The notes under the pieces: generated by a model
What the model saw: only the letters and a program-made list of their open reading frames with translations
Database searches by the model: none
Told to the model about the DNA's origin: nothing
Made by a program: the position numbers and the translations under genes
Assembly (NCBI RefSeq): GCF_025755255.1
Contig: NZ_JALIEB010000019.1
Coordinates: 1 to 64,000, forward strand
Direction of reading: 5' to 3'
DNA from: Roseobacter sinensis
Lineage (GTDB): Bacteria > Pseudomonadota > Alphaproteobacteria > Rhodobacterales > Rhodobacteraceae
Length of the DNA stretch: 64,000 bases
Shown here: piece by piece, positions 36,735 to 45,929 of the stretch
Numbering within the stretch: position 1 is the stretch's first letter
How the letters are laid out: the number at the start of each line of letters is the position of its first letter

Positions 36735-37310
36735 TTACGCCTCCTCGGCCACTTGCGCGGATGTATCCACGGCGTCTTCACGCTTGGGCAGAATGTCGGC
36801 CACCTTCTTGCCGCGGCGCTGCGCGACCGAGCGGGGGCTCTGCTCTTTCTTCAGACCGTCCATGGTGGCGCGGATCATGTTGTAGGGGTTCTGCGAGCCG
36901 ATGGACTTGGAGACCACGTCCTTCACGCCCAGCATCTCGAAGACGGCCCGCATCGGACCACCGGCGATGATCCCTGTGCCTTCCGGCGCGGTGCGCATGA
37001 CCACCTTACCGGCGCCATGACGACCTTCCATGTCGTGGTGCAGGGTGCGGCCTTCGCGCAGCTGTACGCGGATCATCTGGCGTTTGGCCTGTTCGGTCGC
37101 CTTGCGGATCGCCTCGGGCACCTCTTTGGCCTTGCCTTTGCCGAAGCCGACACGGCCCTTCTGGTCGCCCACAACCACGAGGGCTGCAAAGCCAAAGCGC
37201 TTGCCGCCCTTCACGGTCTTGGACACGCGATTGATCGCGACGAGGCGGTCCGCGAATTCCGGGGCCTCATCGCGATCTCTGCGTCCCCGCTGATTTGGTT
37301 CTCTGGCCAT
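36735..37310 (-). CDS. rpsE: 30S ribosomal protein S5
   Basis: 191 residues. The RNA-binding first domain has [20 protein letters not shown] and [15 protein letters not shown]; the second has [20 protein letters not shown]. An acidic C-terminal extension ([13 protein letters not shown]) follows. The 191-nt gap before it, unusual inside an spc operon, carries repeat copy 2. Confidence 0.97.
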   Translation of the reverse strand: MAREPNQRGRRDRDEAPEFADRLVAINRVSKTVKGGKRFGFAALVVVGDQKGRVGFGKGKAKEVPEAIRKATEQAKRQMIRVQLREGRTLHHDMEGRHGAGKVVMRTAPEGTGIIAGGPMRAVFEMLGVKDVVSKSIGSQNPYNMIRATMDGLKKEQSPRSVAQRRGKKVADILPKREDAVDTSAQVAEEA

Positions 37311-37420
37311 CTGTGGCCTCCTATGCTGTGGGCCTCAGCCCTCTTTGTCCAATCCAGGTGAGCCACGGCTCCCGGATCATCGAGATGCCCGCCGACGGGC
37401 ACCTTCGCTGGTGCGACCAA

Positions 37421-37496
37421 GGGTGGCCTGAAAGCCCACCCAACCTGCCTGTCCCGCGCGGGGTGCTGGCAGGTGCGGTGGGCCTTGGGCCACCGC
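37421..37496. repeat. Three-hairpin intergenic repeat, copy 2
   Basis: Hairpin 1 is GGGTGG/CCACCC (37421-37426, 37436-37441). Hairpin 2 is ACCTGCC/GGCAGGT (37443-37449, 37468-37474). Hairpin 3 is GCGGTGG/CCACCGC (37475-37481, 37490-37496). Order, spacing and much of the sequence match 14518-14593. It starts 5 nt after the rplR stop on the minus strand, inside the spc operon, so it cannot be a complete terminator unless rpsE-rpmD has its own promoter. Confidence 0.7.
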
Positions 37497-37501
37497 GTCG
37501 G

Positions 37502-37861
37502 TCAGATCTTAAGACCCCCCTCGCGGGCGGCATCGGCCACGGCCTTGACCTTCCCGTGAAAGAGGAAGCCGCCGCGGTCGAAGTAGGCTTCGCTCACGCC
37601 AGCCTTCTTGGCGCGCTCGGCAATCGCCGCGCCCACCTTGGCGGCCGCTTCGACGTTGTTCTTGCCGACCACTCCAAGCGCTTTCTCGAGCGTCGAAGCG
37701 GAGGCCAGTGTCTTGCCCGCCACATCGTCGATCAGCTGCACGCTGATGTTTTTGTTCGACCGGTGCACGGAGAGCCGCACGCGCCCTGCGTTCACCTTGC
37801 GAAGTTTGTTCCGAACGCGCAGGCGGCGCTTCAAGAACAGGTCTCTTTTGCTGTTTGCCAT
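37502..37861 (-). CDS. rplR: 50S ribosomal protein L18
   Basis: 119 residues, [20 protein letters not shown], with [18 protein letters not shown] and [20 protein letters not shown]. It binds 5S rRNA. AAGGACG lies about 6 nt before the ATG, which fixes the start within a longer open frame. Confidence 0.97.
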   Translation of the reverse strand: MANSKRDLFLKRRLRVRNKLRKVNAGRVRLSVHRSNKNISVQLIDDVAGKTLASASTLEKALGVVGKNNVEAAAKVGAAIAERAKKAGVSEAYFDRGGFLFHGKVKAVADAAREGGLKI

Positions 37862-37872
37862 GTCTCGCGTCC

Positions 37873-38406
37873 TTACTTCTTCTTGCCTTCCTTGCGGAAG
37901 ATGAACTCGCCCTTGTAGCGGATGCCTTTGCCCTTGTAGGGCTCCGGCTTGCGCCACTGACGGATGTTCGCGGCAACCTGACCAACAAGCTGGTCGTCGA
38001 TGCCTTCGACCACAATCTCGGTCTGTTTCGGAGCGGTGACCGTCACGCCCTCGGGTGCCGTGTAATCCACGTCGTGGCTGAGGCCCAAGTTCAGCTTCAG
38101 GGTGTTGCCCTGCATCTGCGCCCGGTAACCCACGCCCTGGATTTCCAGCTCTTTCTTGAAGCCTTCGGTGACACCGGTCACGCAATTCTGAACCTGCGTC
38201 CGCGACATGCCCCACTGCTGCCGCGCGCGCTTGGACTTGCCGCGCGGCGTGACGGTGATGACGTTGTCCTCGACGGTCAGCGTCACGTCATCCGTTGCGG
38301 AGAAGGAGCGCGTGCCTTTCGGGCCCTTCACTTCAATAGTCTGACCCGACACCGTCGCCGTGACGCCGGAGGGCAGCTCAACCGGTTTTTTCCCAATACG
38401 AGACAT
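37873..38406 (-). CDS. rplF: 50S ribosomal protein L6
   Basis: 177 residues, [15 protein letters not shown], two repeated domains, with the C-terminal signature [22 protein letters not shown]. The ATG at 38406 is the family start; an upstream in-frame ATG overlaps rpsH. Confidence 0.97.
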   Translation of the reverse strand: MSRIGKKPVELPSGVTATVSGQTIEVKGPKGTRSFSATDDVTLTVEDNVITVTPRGKSKRARQQWGMSRTQVQNCVTGVTEGFKKELEIQGVGYRAQMQGNTLKLNLGLSHDVDYTAPEGVTVTAPKQTEIVVEGIDDQLVGQVAANIRQWRKPEPYKGKGIRYKGEFIFRKEGKKK

Positions 38407-38416
38407 CTTGCCCTCC

Positions 38417-38809
38417 TTAGAAGACGGTGCAGAGCACTTCACCGCCAACATTGGCGCTGCGTGCAGCCTGATCCGACATCACACCCTTGGGGGTGGAGAC
38501 AATCGACACGCCGAGGCCCTGACGGACCACCGGAATGTCATTGACGCCCATGTAGACGCGGCGGCCGGGCTTGGAGACCCGCTTGAGCTCGCGAATGACA
38601 GGTTCGCCCTCATAATACTTCAGGCTGATCTCAATGGCTGGGTGGCCGTCGGCACCCGTCACCTTCTCATAGCCGCGGATGTAGCCTTCGTCGGCCAGCA
38701 CATCCAGCACCCAGGCCCGCAGCTTCGACGCCGGGGTCATGACGGTGGATTTGCCGCGCATCTGGCTGTTCCGGATCCGGGTCAGCATATCTGCGATAGG
38801 ATCGTTCAT
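38417..38809 (-). CDS. rpsH: 30S ribosomal protein S8
   Basis: 130 residues beginning [14 protein letters not shown] and ending [19 protein letters not shown]. The C-terminal motif [14 protein letters not shown] is the RNA-binding signature. In other bacteria S8 autoregulates the spc operon. Confidence 0.98.
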   Translation of the reverse strand: MNDPIADMLTRIRNSQMRGKSTVMTPASKLRAWVLDVLADEGYIRGYEKVTGADGHPAIEISLKYYEGEPVIRELKRVSKPGRRVYMGVNDIPVVRQGLGVSIVSTPKGVMSDQAARSANVGGEVLCTVF

Positions 38810-38823
38810 CTGCCTACCCCTCC

Positions 38824-39129
38824 TTACCAGCTCGACTTGACCATACCGGGGATCTGGCCCTGAGAGCCCAGTTCCCGCAGCGCGATCCGCGAAATTTTCA
38901 GTTTGCGATAGTACGCGTGCGGACGACCTGTCAGCTGGCAGCGGTTGTGCAGACGCACGGCGCTGGAGTTCCGCGGCAGCTTCGCCAGTTTCAGAGAGGC
39001 ACGAAACCGCTCTTCCATCGGCTTGTCCTGGTCGTTCACGATGGCCTTGAGTTCAGCGCGCTTGGCCGCATATTTCGCCACCAGACGTTCGCGCTTCTTC
39101 TCGCGTTCGATCATTGATTTCTTAGCCAT
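38824..39129 (-). CDS. rpsN: 30S ribosomal protein S14
   Basis: 101 residues of the long form without zinc-binding cysteine pairs: [20 protein letters not shown], then RNRCQ-like [20 protein letters not shown] and the C-terminal [11 protein letters not shown]. Confidence 0.98.
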   Translation of the reverse strand: MAKKSMIEREKKRERLVAKYAAKRAELKAIVNDQDKPMEERFRASLKLAKLPRNSSAVRLHNRCQLTGRPHAYYRKLKISRIALRELGSQGQIPGMVKSSW

Positions 39130-39145
39130 ATCAAATCCCTCCCGA

Positions 39146-39709
39146 TCAGCTGTTGAAAGGCATGTTGAAGTGCTTCAACAGGCTCTTTGCTTCAGCGTCG
39201 GTCTTCGCCGTTGTGGCGATCACAATGTCCATTCCCCAGTTCTCATCGATCTTGTCGAAGTTGATCTCCGGGAACACCAGATGCTCCTTGAGGCCCATGG
39301 CATAGTTGCCACGGCCGTCGAAGCTCTTGCCAGGCACGCCGCGGAAGTCGCGGATGCGCGGCATCGCAATGGTGATCAGACGGTCGAGGAATTCATACAT
39401 GCGGTCACCGCGCAGAGTGACTTTCGCACCCAGCGGCATGTCCTCCCGCACCCGGAAACCCGCGATGGATTTCTTCGCACGTGTGGTCAATGCTTTCTGG
39501 CCCGCGATCAGCGTCAGATCCTCAACAGCGGATTTCGCTTTCTTGGAGTCGCGCACCGCTTCGGCACCACAGCCGATGTTTAGCACGATCTTCTCAAGAC
39601 GCGGGATCTGCATGTCGTTCTTGTAACCGAACTCTTCCTTCATCGCCGCGCGGATGGTGTCCTTGTACGCGGCCTTCAGGCGGGGGGTGTAATTTGCAGC
39701 ATCAAGCAT
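39146..39709 (-). CDS. rplE: 50S ribosomal protein L5
   Basis: 187 residues, with [16 protein letters not shown] and VRRD-region equivalents, and the C-terminal [19 protein letters not shown]. It binds 5S rRNA. The start overlaps the end of rplX by 8 nt. Confidence 0.97.
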   Translation of the reverse strand: MLDAANYTPRLKAAYKDTIRAAMKEEFGYKNDMQIPRLEKIVLNIGCGAEAVRDSKKAKSAVEDLTLIAGQKALTTRAKKSIAGFRVREDMPLGAKVTLRGDRMYEFLDRLITIAMPRIRDFRGVPGKSFDGRGNYAMGLKEHLVFPEINFDKIDENWGMDIVIATTAKTDAEAKSLLKHFNMPFNS

Positions 39710-40013
39710 CGATCACGTCTCCCGTTGTCTTGGCAAAGCGCACTTTCTTGTCGCCGTCCATCTTGAAGCCCACGCGGGTGGGTTTGCCCTTGGCATCGAC
39801 ATAGGCGAGGTTGCTGAGATCAATCGGCATCGCCTTGGGGATACGGCCACCTTGTGTGGTCTGGCTCTGACGGGTTGCGCGGATGGCGATGTTGATGCCA
39901 TCGACCACAGCCTTGCCGGTCTTGGGCGAGACGGACGAAATCGTCCCGGTCTTGCCCTTGTCCTTGCCGGCCAGAACGATGACCTTGTCACCTTTTTTGA
40001 GTTTCGCAGCCAT
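39702..40013 (-). CDS. rplX: 50S ribosomal protein L24
   Basis: 103 residues, [20 protein letters not shown] with the KOW motif, an assembly initiator of the large subunit. The ATG at 40013 shares one base with the rplN stop (TGATG). Confidence 0.97.
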   Translation of the reverse strand: MAAKLKKGDKVIVLAGKDKGKTGTISSVSPKTGKAVVDGINIAIRATRQSQTTQGGRIPKAMPIDLSNLAYVDAKGKPTRVGFKMDGDKKVRFAKTTGDVIDA

Positions 40014-40381
40014 CACAGCACCTCCGGCGCAAGCGAGATGATCTTCATGAAGTTCTTCGCGCGCAGCTCGCGGACCACCGGGCCGAAGATCCGGGTGCCG
40101 ATCGGCTCACCCGCGTTGTTCAAGATCACGGCGGCGTTGCGGTCAAAGCGGATGGCGGTGCCGTCCTCGCGGCGGACTTCCTTGGCCGTGCGCACGACGA
40201 CCGCTTTACGCACGTCGCCCTTCTTTACACGACCGCGCGGGATGGCTTCCTTCACCGAGACGACGATGATGTCGCCCACGGACGCATATTTGCGCTTGGA
40301 ACCCCCCAGGACCTTGATGCACTGCACACGGCGCGCGCCGCTGTTGTCAGCAACATCCAGGTTGGTCTGCATCTGGATCAT
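40013..40381 (-). CDS. rplN: 50S ribosomal protein L14
   Basis: 122 residues, [20 protein letters not shown], then [20 protein letters not shown] and the C-terminal [12 protein letters not shown]. It is a highly conserved inter-subunit bridge protein. Confidence 0.98.
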   Translation of the reverse strand: MIQMQTNLDVADNSGARRVQCIKVLGGSKRKYASVGDIIVVSVKEAIPRGRVKKGDVRKAVVVRTAKEVRREDGTAIRFDRNAAVILNNAGEPIGTRIFGPVVRELRAKNFMKIISLAPEVL

Positions 40382-40452
40382 TTGGTGTCTCCCGACCTTT
40401 GGGGGGCCGATGCGTGGCCGTGTCCCCAGGGTTTCGAATTAGAGGTCAGCGC

Positions 40453-40692
40453 TCAGGCGTCAGCCGCTTCGAGCACTTCCCAGCGTTTGGTTTTCGACTT
40501 CGGCGCGCATTCGATGATGCGGACCGTGTCGCCGACCTTGAAGGTATTCTTCTCATCGTGCGCCCGGTACTTCTTGGACTTACGAATGGTCTTCTTCAGA
40601 ACCGGATGCGTAAAGCGACGCTCGACGCTGACGGTTACGGTTTGCGCATTCGCGTCGGAGGTCACGACGCCTTGCAGGATACGCTTTGGCAT
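40453..40692 (-). CDS. rpsQ: 30S ribosomal protein S17
   Basis: 79 residues, [20 protein letters not shown], with the OB-fold signature [20 protein letters not shown]. It is 71 nt upstream of rplN. Confidence 0.97.
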   Translation of the reverse strand: MPKRILQGVVTSDANAQTVTVSVERRFTHPVLKKTIRKSKKYRAHDEKNTFKVGDTVRIIECAPKSKTKRWEVLEAADA

Positions 40693-40703
40693 GAGGGTCC
40701 TCC

Positions 40704-40910
40704 TTACTCGGATGCGGCGGCCTGGGCCGCTTTTTCATTAAGTATAGTCTTCACCCGCGCCGCATTGCGCCGCGCGGTGCGCAGCTGTGCAGGGTTTTCC
40801 AGCTGGCCCGTGGCCTGCTGGAACCGCAGGTTGAACTGTTCTTTTTTCAGATTGGCCAGCTCCTCACGCAGCTGATCCGGCGTCTTGTCACGCAATTCCT
40901 TGGCGTCCAT
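40704..40910 (-). CDS. rpmC: 50S ribosomal protein L29
   Basis: 68 residues, [20 protein letters not shown], with [26 protein letters not shown] lies 8 nt before the ATG. It is the first ribosomal gene present here; rplP, which usually precedes it, is not in the window. Confidence 0.97.
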   Translation of the reverse strand: MDAKELRDKTPDQLREELANLKKEQFNLRFQQATGQLENPAQLRTARRNAARVKTILNEKAAQAAASE

Positions 40911-41274
40911 CGCCTTTTTCCTTTCAACATCACGGGTTGGCCGCGGCGTCCGCGTCACCGATGATTCCCGTGGAGGTCATGATGAGAGCGCCGTATAGGA
41001 GGCTTGAGCCGCCATGGCAACCCCCTACGGAAAAGAGCCGGAAACGGCGACGATTGGACACCCGCTCACCCCGGTCACGGCGGGATCGGCAAAAATCGGC
41101 CGGCCCCCGAAATTACAACGCTGGTGACAACGCTTTCTACAACGCTGAGTAGCAGACGCCTGTTGTAACACCGCGAACGGCGGTGCGCGCTCAACGGCAA
41201 CGGCGAGCCACGTTCGCGCCGCCGCTTCGTTCGTTATGAATTCAAAATTCACACCTGAAAGAGGTAAAAATAGA
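40911..41274. promoter_or_regulatory. Divergent region with three 12-bp-spaced direct repeats
   Basis: 364 nt between rpmC (leftward) and the VPLPA-anchored protein gene (rightward). Three copies of ACAACGCT start at 41115, 41127 and 41139, exactly 12 bp apart, followed by GTTGTAAC at 41162-41169, which is inverted relative to the repeats' TTACAAC start. This looks like a binding array on the exported protein's promoter. On the minus strand a short open stretch ending near 40933 could encode only about 16-23 residues and is not supported. Confidence 0.45.
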
Positions 41275-42117
41275 ATGCATTCAATACTGAAGACGACATC
41301 CCCCCTGATCGTCGCCATGGCTTTAGCCGGCGCACCGGCCCTGGCCGCGCCCATCGTATTTTCAGATGCCGGCCCGGCGGCGGCGGACATTCAGGATACC
41401 GTGGACGGGTTTCGCGACGAGTTCTCGCAGCTGAACTCTTTCACCCCGACCAACGAGGATCCGGACGGCCGGCGCGAGATCAACTGGGACGGGGTACCCG
41501 ACACGCTCGCCGACCCCAATGACTTCCCGGGCGATTTCTTCAATGGCGATGTGCCGGGCCGGGCCCGCGGTATCGAATTTGTCGAGACCGGCGACACCGA
41601 AGGCTTCGAAGTCTCATCCTCGTCCGCTTCGGGGGTCCCCATCCTCTTCGACGAACCTGACGAGTACAGCTTCTTCAGCCCGGAGCGCATTTTCCGGCCG
41701 CAGGATGGCGGAACATTCGATATCCTGTTCTTCGATCCGTTCGATCAGACAACGCCGGCCTTGAGCCGCGGGTTCGGCGCCGTGTTTACGGGGCTTGAGT
41801 TCACCGATCAGGTCGTCCTGTCCTATTTCGGGGCCGATGGACAGCTGCTTGCGGAGGAAAGCGCACCGCCGAGTGGGCTGACCAACCTCTCGTTCCTTGG
41901 CGTCGTCTTCGACGATCCGGTTGTCGCCAAGGTCTCGGTCGGAACGGGCCTGATCGGCTTCGACGATGAACCGGTCTTCGACGACTTCCTGTTCGGTGAG
42001 CCGATCCCGATCGACGTCGCTCCCGTTCCACTCCCTGCCGGGATGCTGTTCGCTTTGACATCGCTTGCGGGTCTCGGCGGACTGCGCCGGATGAGCCGGA
42101 ACCGCCGTCAGTCCTGA
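41275..42117 (+). CDS. Exported protein with VPLPA-type C-terminal sorting signal
   Basis: 280 residues. The signal peptide (LIVAMALAGAPALA) is cleaved near residue 26. The mature region is acidic, rich in Asp, Phe and Pro, with no recognised enzymatic motif. Residues 251-280 form VPLPAG, a hydrophobic helix and a terminal basic cluster (RRMSRNRR), the VPLPA-CTERM variant of PEP-CTERM tails, which are recognised by an exosortase-type transpeptidase for surface anchoring. The ATG at 41275 has GAAAGAGGT about 9 nt upstream. No exosortase gene is in the window. Confidence 0.82.
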   Translation: MHSILKTTSPLIVAMALAGAPALAAPIVFSDAGPAAADIQDTVDGFRDEFSQLNSFTPTNEDPDGRREINWDGVPDTLADPNDFPGDFFNGDVPGRARGIEFVETGDTEGFEVSSSSASGVPILFDEPDEYSFFSPERIFRPQDGGTFDILFFDPFDQTTPALSRGFGAVFTGLEFTDQVVLSYFGADGQLLAEESAPPSGLTNLSFLGVVFDDPVVAKVSVGTGLIGFDDEPVFDDFLFGEPIPIDVAPVPLPAGMLFALTSLAGLGGLRRMSRNRRQS

Positions 42118-42127
42118 CCCCGGCCAT

Positions 42128-42154
42128 GCGGGCGCCCGCGCATCTGGCGCCCGC
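42128..42154 (+). terminator. Hairpin after the VPLPA-anchored protein gene
   Basis: Perfect 9-bp stem GCGGGCGCC/GGCGCCCGC with a 9-nt loop, 10 nt after the stop. No T-tract follows, so intrinsic termination is uncertain. Confidence 0.45.
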
Positions 42155-42622
42155 AACCTGCCTGTCCCTGCGCGCCGCTCCAGCCACGCCAAGGTCCGGA
42201 CCTGCGTGCAAGCCATCTCCAAGGTCCTGCAATTGCGTCGACGAAACCAAGTGTCTTCTTATGGGAACGACCGTCCAACCGCTTGGCGGCGTTGACCCGA
42301 CGGCCCGCAAGATCCAACCGGGCGACCGCGATCTCAACTTTGAAGCGTTACTTGGCAGGCGCCCGTGTCTCGCGGCCGGCCCCTCCGCCTCGGCACCGCG
42401 GTTCTTAGCGCCACGGACCCGTGGGTGTCTTGAACAGCAGATGAAAGTCTGATGACACCGCCGTTAAGAATATCCAAAATTACACTTAAAAACAATATCT
42501 TGATTGAAAACTTCTGAGCGCGACCCCACCCTTTCCTCATAACCGCCCAACGGCCAGAGCGTCAAGCCCGCGGGTACTTGCAGGCACCGGTCGCGGTGCC
42601 GCCCCTCGGAAAGGAGATGGAG
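42155..42622. other. Intergenic stretch without a supported gene
   Basis: 468 nt in which no frame looks coding. The last part, roughly 42440-42535, is AT-rich against a GC-rich background (for example ATCCAAAATTACACTTAAAA) and is a plausible promoter for the following small exported protein. Confidence 0.4.
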
Positions 42623-43024
42623 ATGAAAACCTTCCCAGACACCCTGTCGCCCCGCGGCGATGCCCCGTCACATGTGGCTGGAGCCCAGCCCACGGTCAGG
42701 TCAAATGGCCGGCACCGGATGCTCGCCCTGGCTGGCTTCAGCCTCGCGCTCGCCGGGGCGCCTCCGCCCGCGGAGGCTGCGAACTGCGGGCCCCGCGACC
42801 TTGTCGTTGAAAGCCTCAAATCGAAATACGCCGAGCGGTTCACAGCGGGTGGGCTGCAAAAGACCCGCGCAGCACAGTCGCTGGTGGAGATCTGGTCGTC
42901 ACCCGACACCGGCACATTTACGGTTTTGCTGACCAGCCCGGGTGGCACCAGCTGTGTGGTCGCCTCGGGAACGGACTTCTTCAGCGACCCAGAGGGTGCC
43001 AATGCCGAAGGAACAGCCAGTTGA
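42623..43024 (+). CDS. Small exported protein of unknown function
   Basis: 133 residues. An N-terminal region of about 30 residues precedes a hydrophobic signal-like stretch (MLALAGFSLALAGAPPPAEA). The mature part begins NCGPRD and contains AERFTAGGLQKTRAAQSLVE and FTVLLTSPGGTSCVVASG, with two Cys that could form a disulfide. Similar small periplasmic proteins occur in Rhodobacterales without known role. AAAGGAG lies 9-10 nt before the ATG. Confidence 0.7.
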   Translation: MKTFPDTLSPRGDAPSHVAGAQPTVRSNGRHRMLALAGFSLALAGAPPPAEAANCGPRDLVVESLKSKYAERFTAGGLQKTRAAQSLVEIWSSPDTGTFTVLLTSPGGTSCVVASGTDFFSDPEGANAEGTAS

Positions 43025-43300
43025 TCCGGTCGGTGCTGCGGGCGGCGATCTCCGCTGCCCCGCAGCGGTGACGGTCATCGAGCTGTCAAGACCTGAAAAC
43101 TCGATGACCAGGACATGAGTGCAGGGTCGCTATATGTCCGGTGTAACGCTAGACCACTCGCCAAATCGCCTGACGTTCAGCCGCGACTCATAGCGGACAG
43201 CGCGCACCGCCGGTAAGCCCTCAACCCTCCGCGCCGCGCCGCCTTGCGTGTACTGCGTTCACCTCTCGCCTCCGCCTACGGGCTGCGGTAAGAGAAGCGC

Positions 43301-43921
43301 ATGAGCAAGACCACCACCCTCTTCGTCACGCCCCTCTACCGCGCCACACTCGCCGAGAGAAAACCGGCGATCGATGCTGCCGAGCTCGAGGCGTCGTGCT
43401 GGTCCATCGCCGAGGATGACGAGGCGGGTCAGGACTGGTGTGACGAAAACGGCTATCCCGGCTATACCAGCTATGCCTCGCTGACGGACCTGCCGTACCG
43501 CTTCCCGATCTTCAAGGATCTGGTCAACTGCCTCGACAAGCACGTGCAGGCCTTCGCCGACGCGCTTGCCTTTGATCTCGGCGACAGGCCCCTGAAACTG
43601 GAAGACATCTGGATCAACATCCTGCCCCCCGGCGGCATCCATACGTCTCACATCCATCCGCATTCGGTGATCAGCGGCACCACCTACGTCGCGGTTCCAC
43701 CGGGGGCGAGCGCGCTGAAACTCGAAGACCCGCGCCTGCCGATGATGATGGCCGCTCCACCACGCCTCAAGAGCGCACCACCCGAGCTGCAGACCTTCAC
43801 TTACGTTACACCGGAACCCGGCGACGTCCTGCTCTGGGAAAGCTGGCTGCGCCACGAAGTTCCGCTCAACATGGCCGAGGAAGAGCGGATCTCTGTCTCG
43901 TTCAACTACAACTGGAACTGA
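43301..43921 (+). CDS. Putative 2-oxoglutarate/Fe(II) oxygenase-like protein (TIGR02466-like)
   Basis: 206 residues with a double-stranded beta-helix pattern. The metal-binding region is GIHTSHIHPHSVISG (His117 and His119 the likely N-terminal ligands), the distal His is in SWLRHEVPLN (His185), and RISVSFNYNW (Arg196) would bind the 2-oxoglutarate carboxylate. The substrate is unknown. It stands alone; 276 nt before it hold no gene. Confidence 0.8.
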   Translation: MSKTTTLFVTPLYRATLAERKPAIDAAELEASCWSIAEDDEAGQDWCDENGYPGYTSYASLTDLPYRFPIFKDLVNCLDKHVQAFADALAFDLGDRPLKLEDIWINILPPGGIHTSHIHPHSVISGTTYVAVPPGASALKLEDPRLPMMMAAPPRLKSAPPELQTFTYVTPEPGDVLLWESWLRHEVPLNMAEEERISVSFNYNWN

Positions 43922-43922
43922 A

Positions 43923-44933
43923 TGGATCAGGTGCGCAACCAAGGCGCACCTCTCGCCCTTTCACTTCCAGCGGCTGTTCTGCGCCTACTTGGGCGAGCCC
44001 GTAAAACAATACATCACGGCCAGGCGGCTGGAGGCGGCCGCCCGTGACTTGGCGAAGGCCGAGCATGTCAATCTGCTGCAGACGGCCCTCGACTGTGGTT
44101 TTCAGTCCCACAGCGCGGTCTCCAAGGCGTTCCGAGCGCGGTTTGGCATGAGCCCTTCAACGTTTCGCAAAGATCCCGCCGCGGCCCGAAAAGCGCCCGA
44201 CCCGAGCCGTCAGCTTCTCATTGCCGCGCCACCCCGAGGGATGATCGACCCGGTTGACGTGGTCGATCTGCCCATCTTTCATTTTCAGTTTCGAGCATCC
44301 TTCGGCACAGAAGACGGGCGGTTCTTCGCGCGACAAGATCAGGACATCACGCACCAGTTGGAGCGGCTGCTCGCCCAACCGCGCGCGCCCGACCTCTTGG
44401 TCATGAGTTGCTTTCCCGACACACCCCAGCAGCTGAACGATGCCGATGCGCCTGTCTTGTTCGGCAGAGCAAGCGCACGCCGTTCGCCGGAATTCCTTGC
44501 GAACGTCATGCGGGGGTACCGTCACAACCCGAAACGCTACCCAGCCGCGCTTGCGGAACGGCAGGCGCTGTCTGCGATCATCGATGACTTTTTGGGTGAT
44601 GCCGCCCTGTGGCTGTTGCCCGTAACCGCTGTCGGTGCCTTCAAGCACATGGCCCCCACAAGCGATCGCAACGGGGTGCGAGACCATGCCACCCCACTCG
44701 AGATCAGCAGGCGACCGGCAAACTACTTCGATGCTCTGACATCCTTCGTCACGCCCATTTCGCTGACAGGTCACCCTGTCGTCGCCCTGCCACTCGGTCT
44801 GGACAAAAACGGAATGCCGATCGGTGCCCAGTTGATAGGTGGCCAGGGACAGGAGAGGCGTCTGATCCGGTCAGCCAAACGGCTGTGCGACGTGCTGCGG
44901 CCACGGGTATGCCCTATGCTTGTGCAGACATAG
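43923..44933 (+). pseudogene. Chimeric remnant: AraC HTH fragment joined to amidase C terminus
   Basis: One open frame joins two unrelated gene pieces. The first part is an AraC-type DNA-binding domain that begins inside helix 1 (AHLSPFHFQRLFCAYLGEP) and continues through ALDCGFQSHSAVSKAFRARF. The next about 90 residues (for example LLVMSCFPDTPQQLNDADAP) may be the effector part of the same regulator. From about FLANVMRGYRHNPKRY it is the C-terminal third of an amidase-signature enzyme, ending TPISLTGHPVVALPLG and GAQLIGG. No ATG or GTG precedes the HTH in this frame, and neither parent domain is complete, so it is probably a deletion fusion and not functional. Confidence 0.6.
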
Positions 44934-44939
44934 GAATGA

Positions 44940-45203
44940 GTGGCAAAAGGATGGGATGACAAATTGCGGCCGGGCCACCCGGCACGCCCGTCTTGCGCCT
45001 CATGCGCCGGTCAGGCTTTCACGCGTGACCTCGCGGTGGTGCCGCGGCATTTGCTGATGCCGCAGCGCGCACGCGATCCGGCTGTGCCGGGCGCCGCCGA
45101 CAGGCTCTGGATCCACAAAGCCGAGTTGCCCCTTGGTCTGCGCTTCACCGAGCCCTGTCGCCAATGCGGGCGTGTTCGACCTCGGCCGCTTTCCAACGCT
45201 TAG
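44940..45203 (+). CDS. Possible small Cys-rich protein
   Basis: 87 residues from a GTG start just after the chimeric ORF, with AGGAAT nearby. CASC and CRQC pairs could form a zinc ribbon. There is no known relative and codon usage is not decisive, so it may be chance. The remainder of the gap to 45284 holds nothing I can support. Confidence 0.25.
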   Translation: MAKGWDDKLRPGHPARPSCASCAGQAFTRDLAVVPRHLLMPQRARDPAVPGAADRLWIHKAELPLGLRFTEPCRQCGRVRPRPLSNA

Positions 45204-45284
45204 AGCTTATTCTGCATGATGCAAGGCAGGCGAATGTCCAAGCGAAGTCTCCGCCAAGAACCGGAGGGTGAAACGCGTTGCAGG

Positions 45285-45695
45285 TCAGTCGCGCGACACC
45301 TCGGTCGTCGCCCGTTCTGCTTTGGCCGTCTGAACAGCCGGAATATCCCAGACTTCAGAGACTTTTCCATTGGTGATCCGCCACACCACGACAACGTCGA
45401 ACGAGATCTCCGCATCGCCTTGTGCAAGCCGATTGCGGCTTTGAACGACCACCAGTTCGTCGCCGACCGCCCAGGCTGCTCGCGGCTGAATAGTGAAGCT
45501 GCCGTCGCCGTATGCGCGGACTTTGTGGAAGAAGTCCGCTATGCCGTCGATGCCGCGATAGGATCCCGCCAACTCCGGCGCCTCGGGGTTGAAGACGTGC
45601 CAGACCACGTCCGGATGGAACAACTCCGCATTCGCAGTGATGTCGGTGGTGTCTATACTGGCAATGATGTCGATGTTCGCGTGATCGGCCTGCAT
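45285..45695 (-). CDS. SnoaL-like/NTF2-fold protein
   Basis: 136 residues of the SnoaL/NTF2-like fold: DIIASIDTTDITANAELFHPDVVWHVFN, GIDGIADFFHKVRAYGDG and a C-terminal VWRITNGKVSEVWDI. Such proteins are ketosteroid-isomerase-like enzymes or binding proteins and often act on environmental small molecules. The ATG at 45695 has GGAGAG 7 nt upstream, better than the ATG at 45710. Confidence 0.78.
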   Translation of the reverse strand: MQADHANIDIIASIDTTDITANAELFHPDVVWHVFNPEAPELAGSYRGIDGIADFFHKVRAYGDGSFTIQPRAAWAVGDELVVVQSRNRLAQGDAEISFDVVVVWRITNGKVSEVWDIPAVQTAKAERATTEVSRD

Positions 45696-45929
45696 TGGTG
45701 GTCTCTCCATTGGAGTCGTGTGGGGGCCCCGGAAAGAGACCGGTCGTGCGCGGACCGGGCTCTATTGCCAGTGCTTGTCTTTCGCCAGCGCGCCCCGAGC
45801 GGTGTGGCCTCGGGCGGCTAGGGGCCAGCGCCGATCCAGCTGTGCATCACTTAGACTGCCAGTGCGGCATCGGACGCAGCGAGCTTGACGACATTGCCCC
45901 GCCACGAAGAAGCACTGGCCGTTCTTCGG

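Noticed and set aside
40933-41010. Short minus-strand stretch ending in [20 protein letters not shown]-like peptide before rpmC
   Set aside because: It resembles a signal peptide but lacks a start codon at the right place; the only ATG gives about 16 residues.
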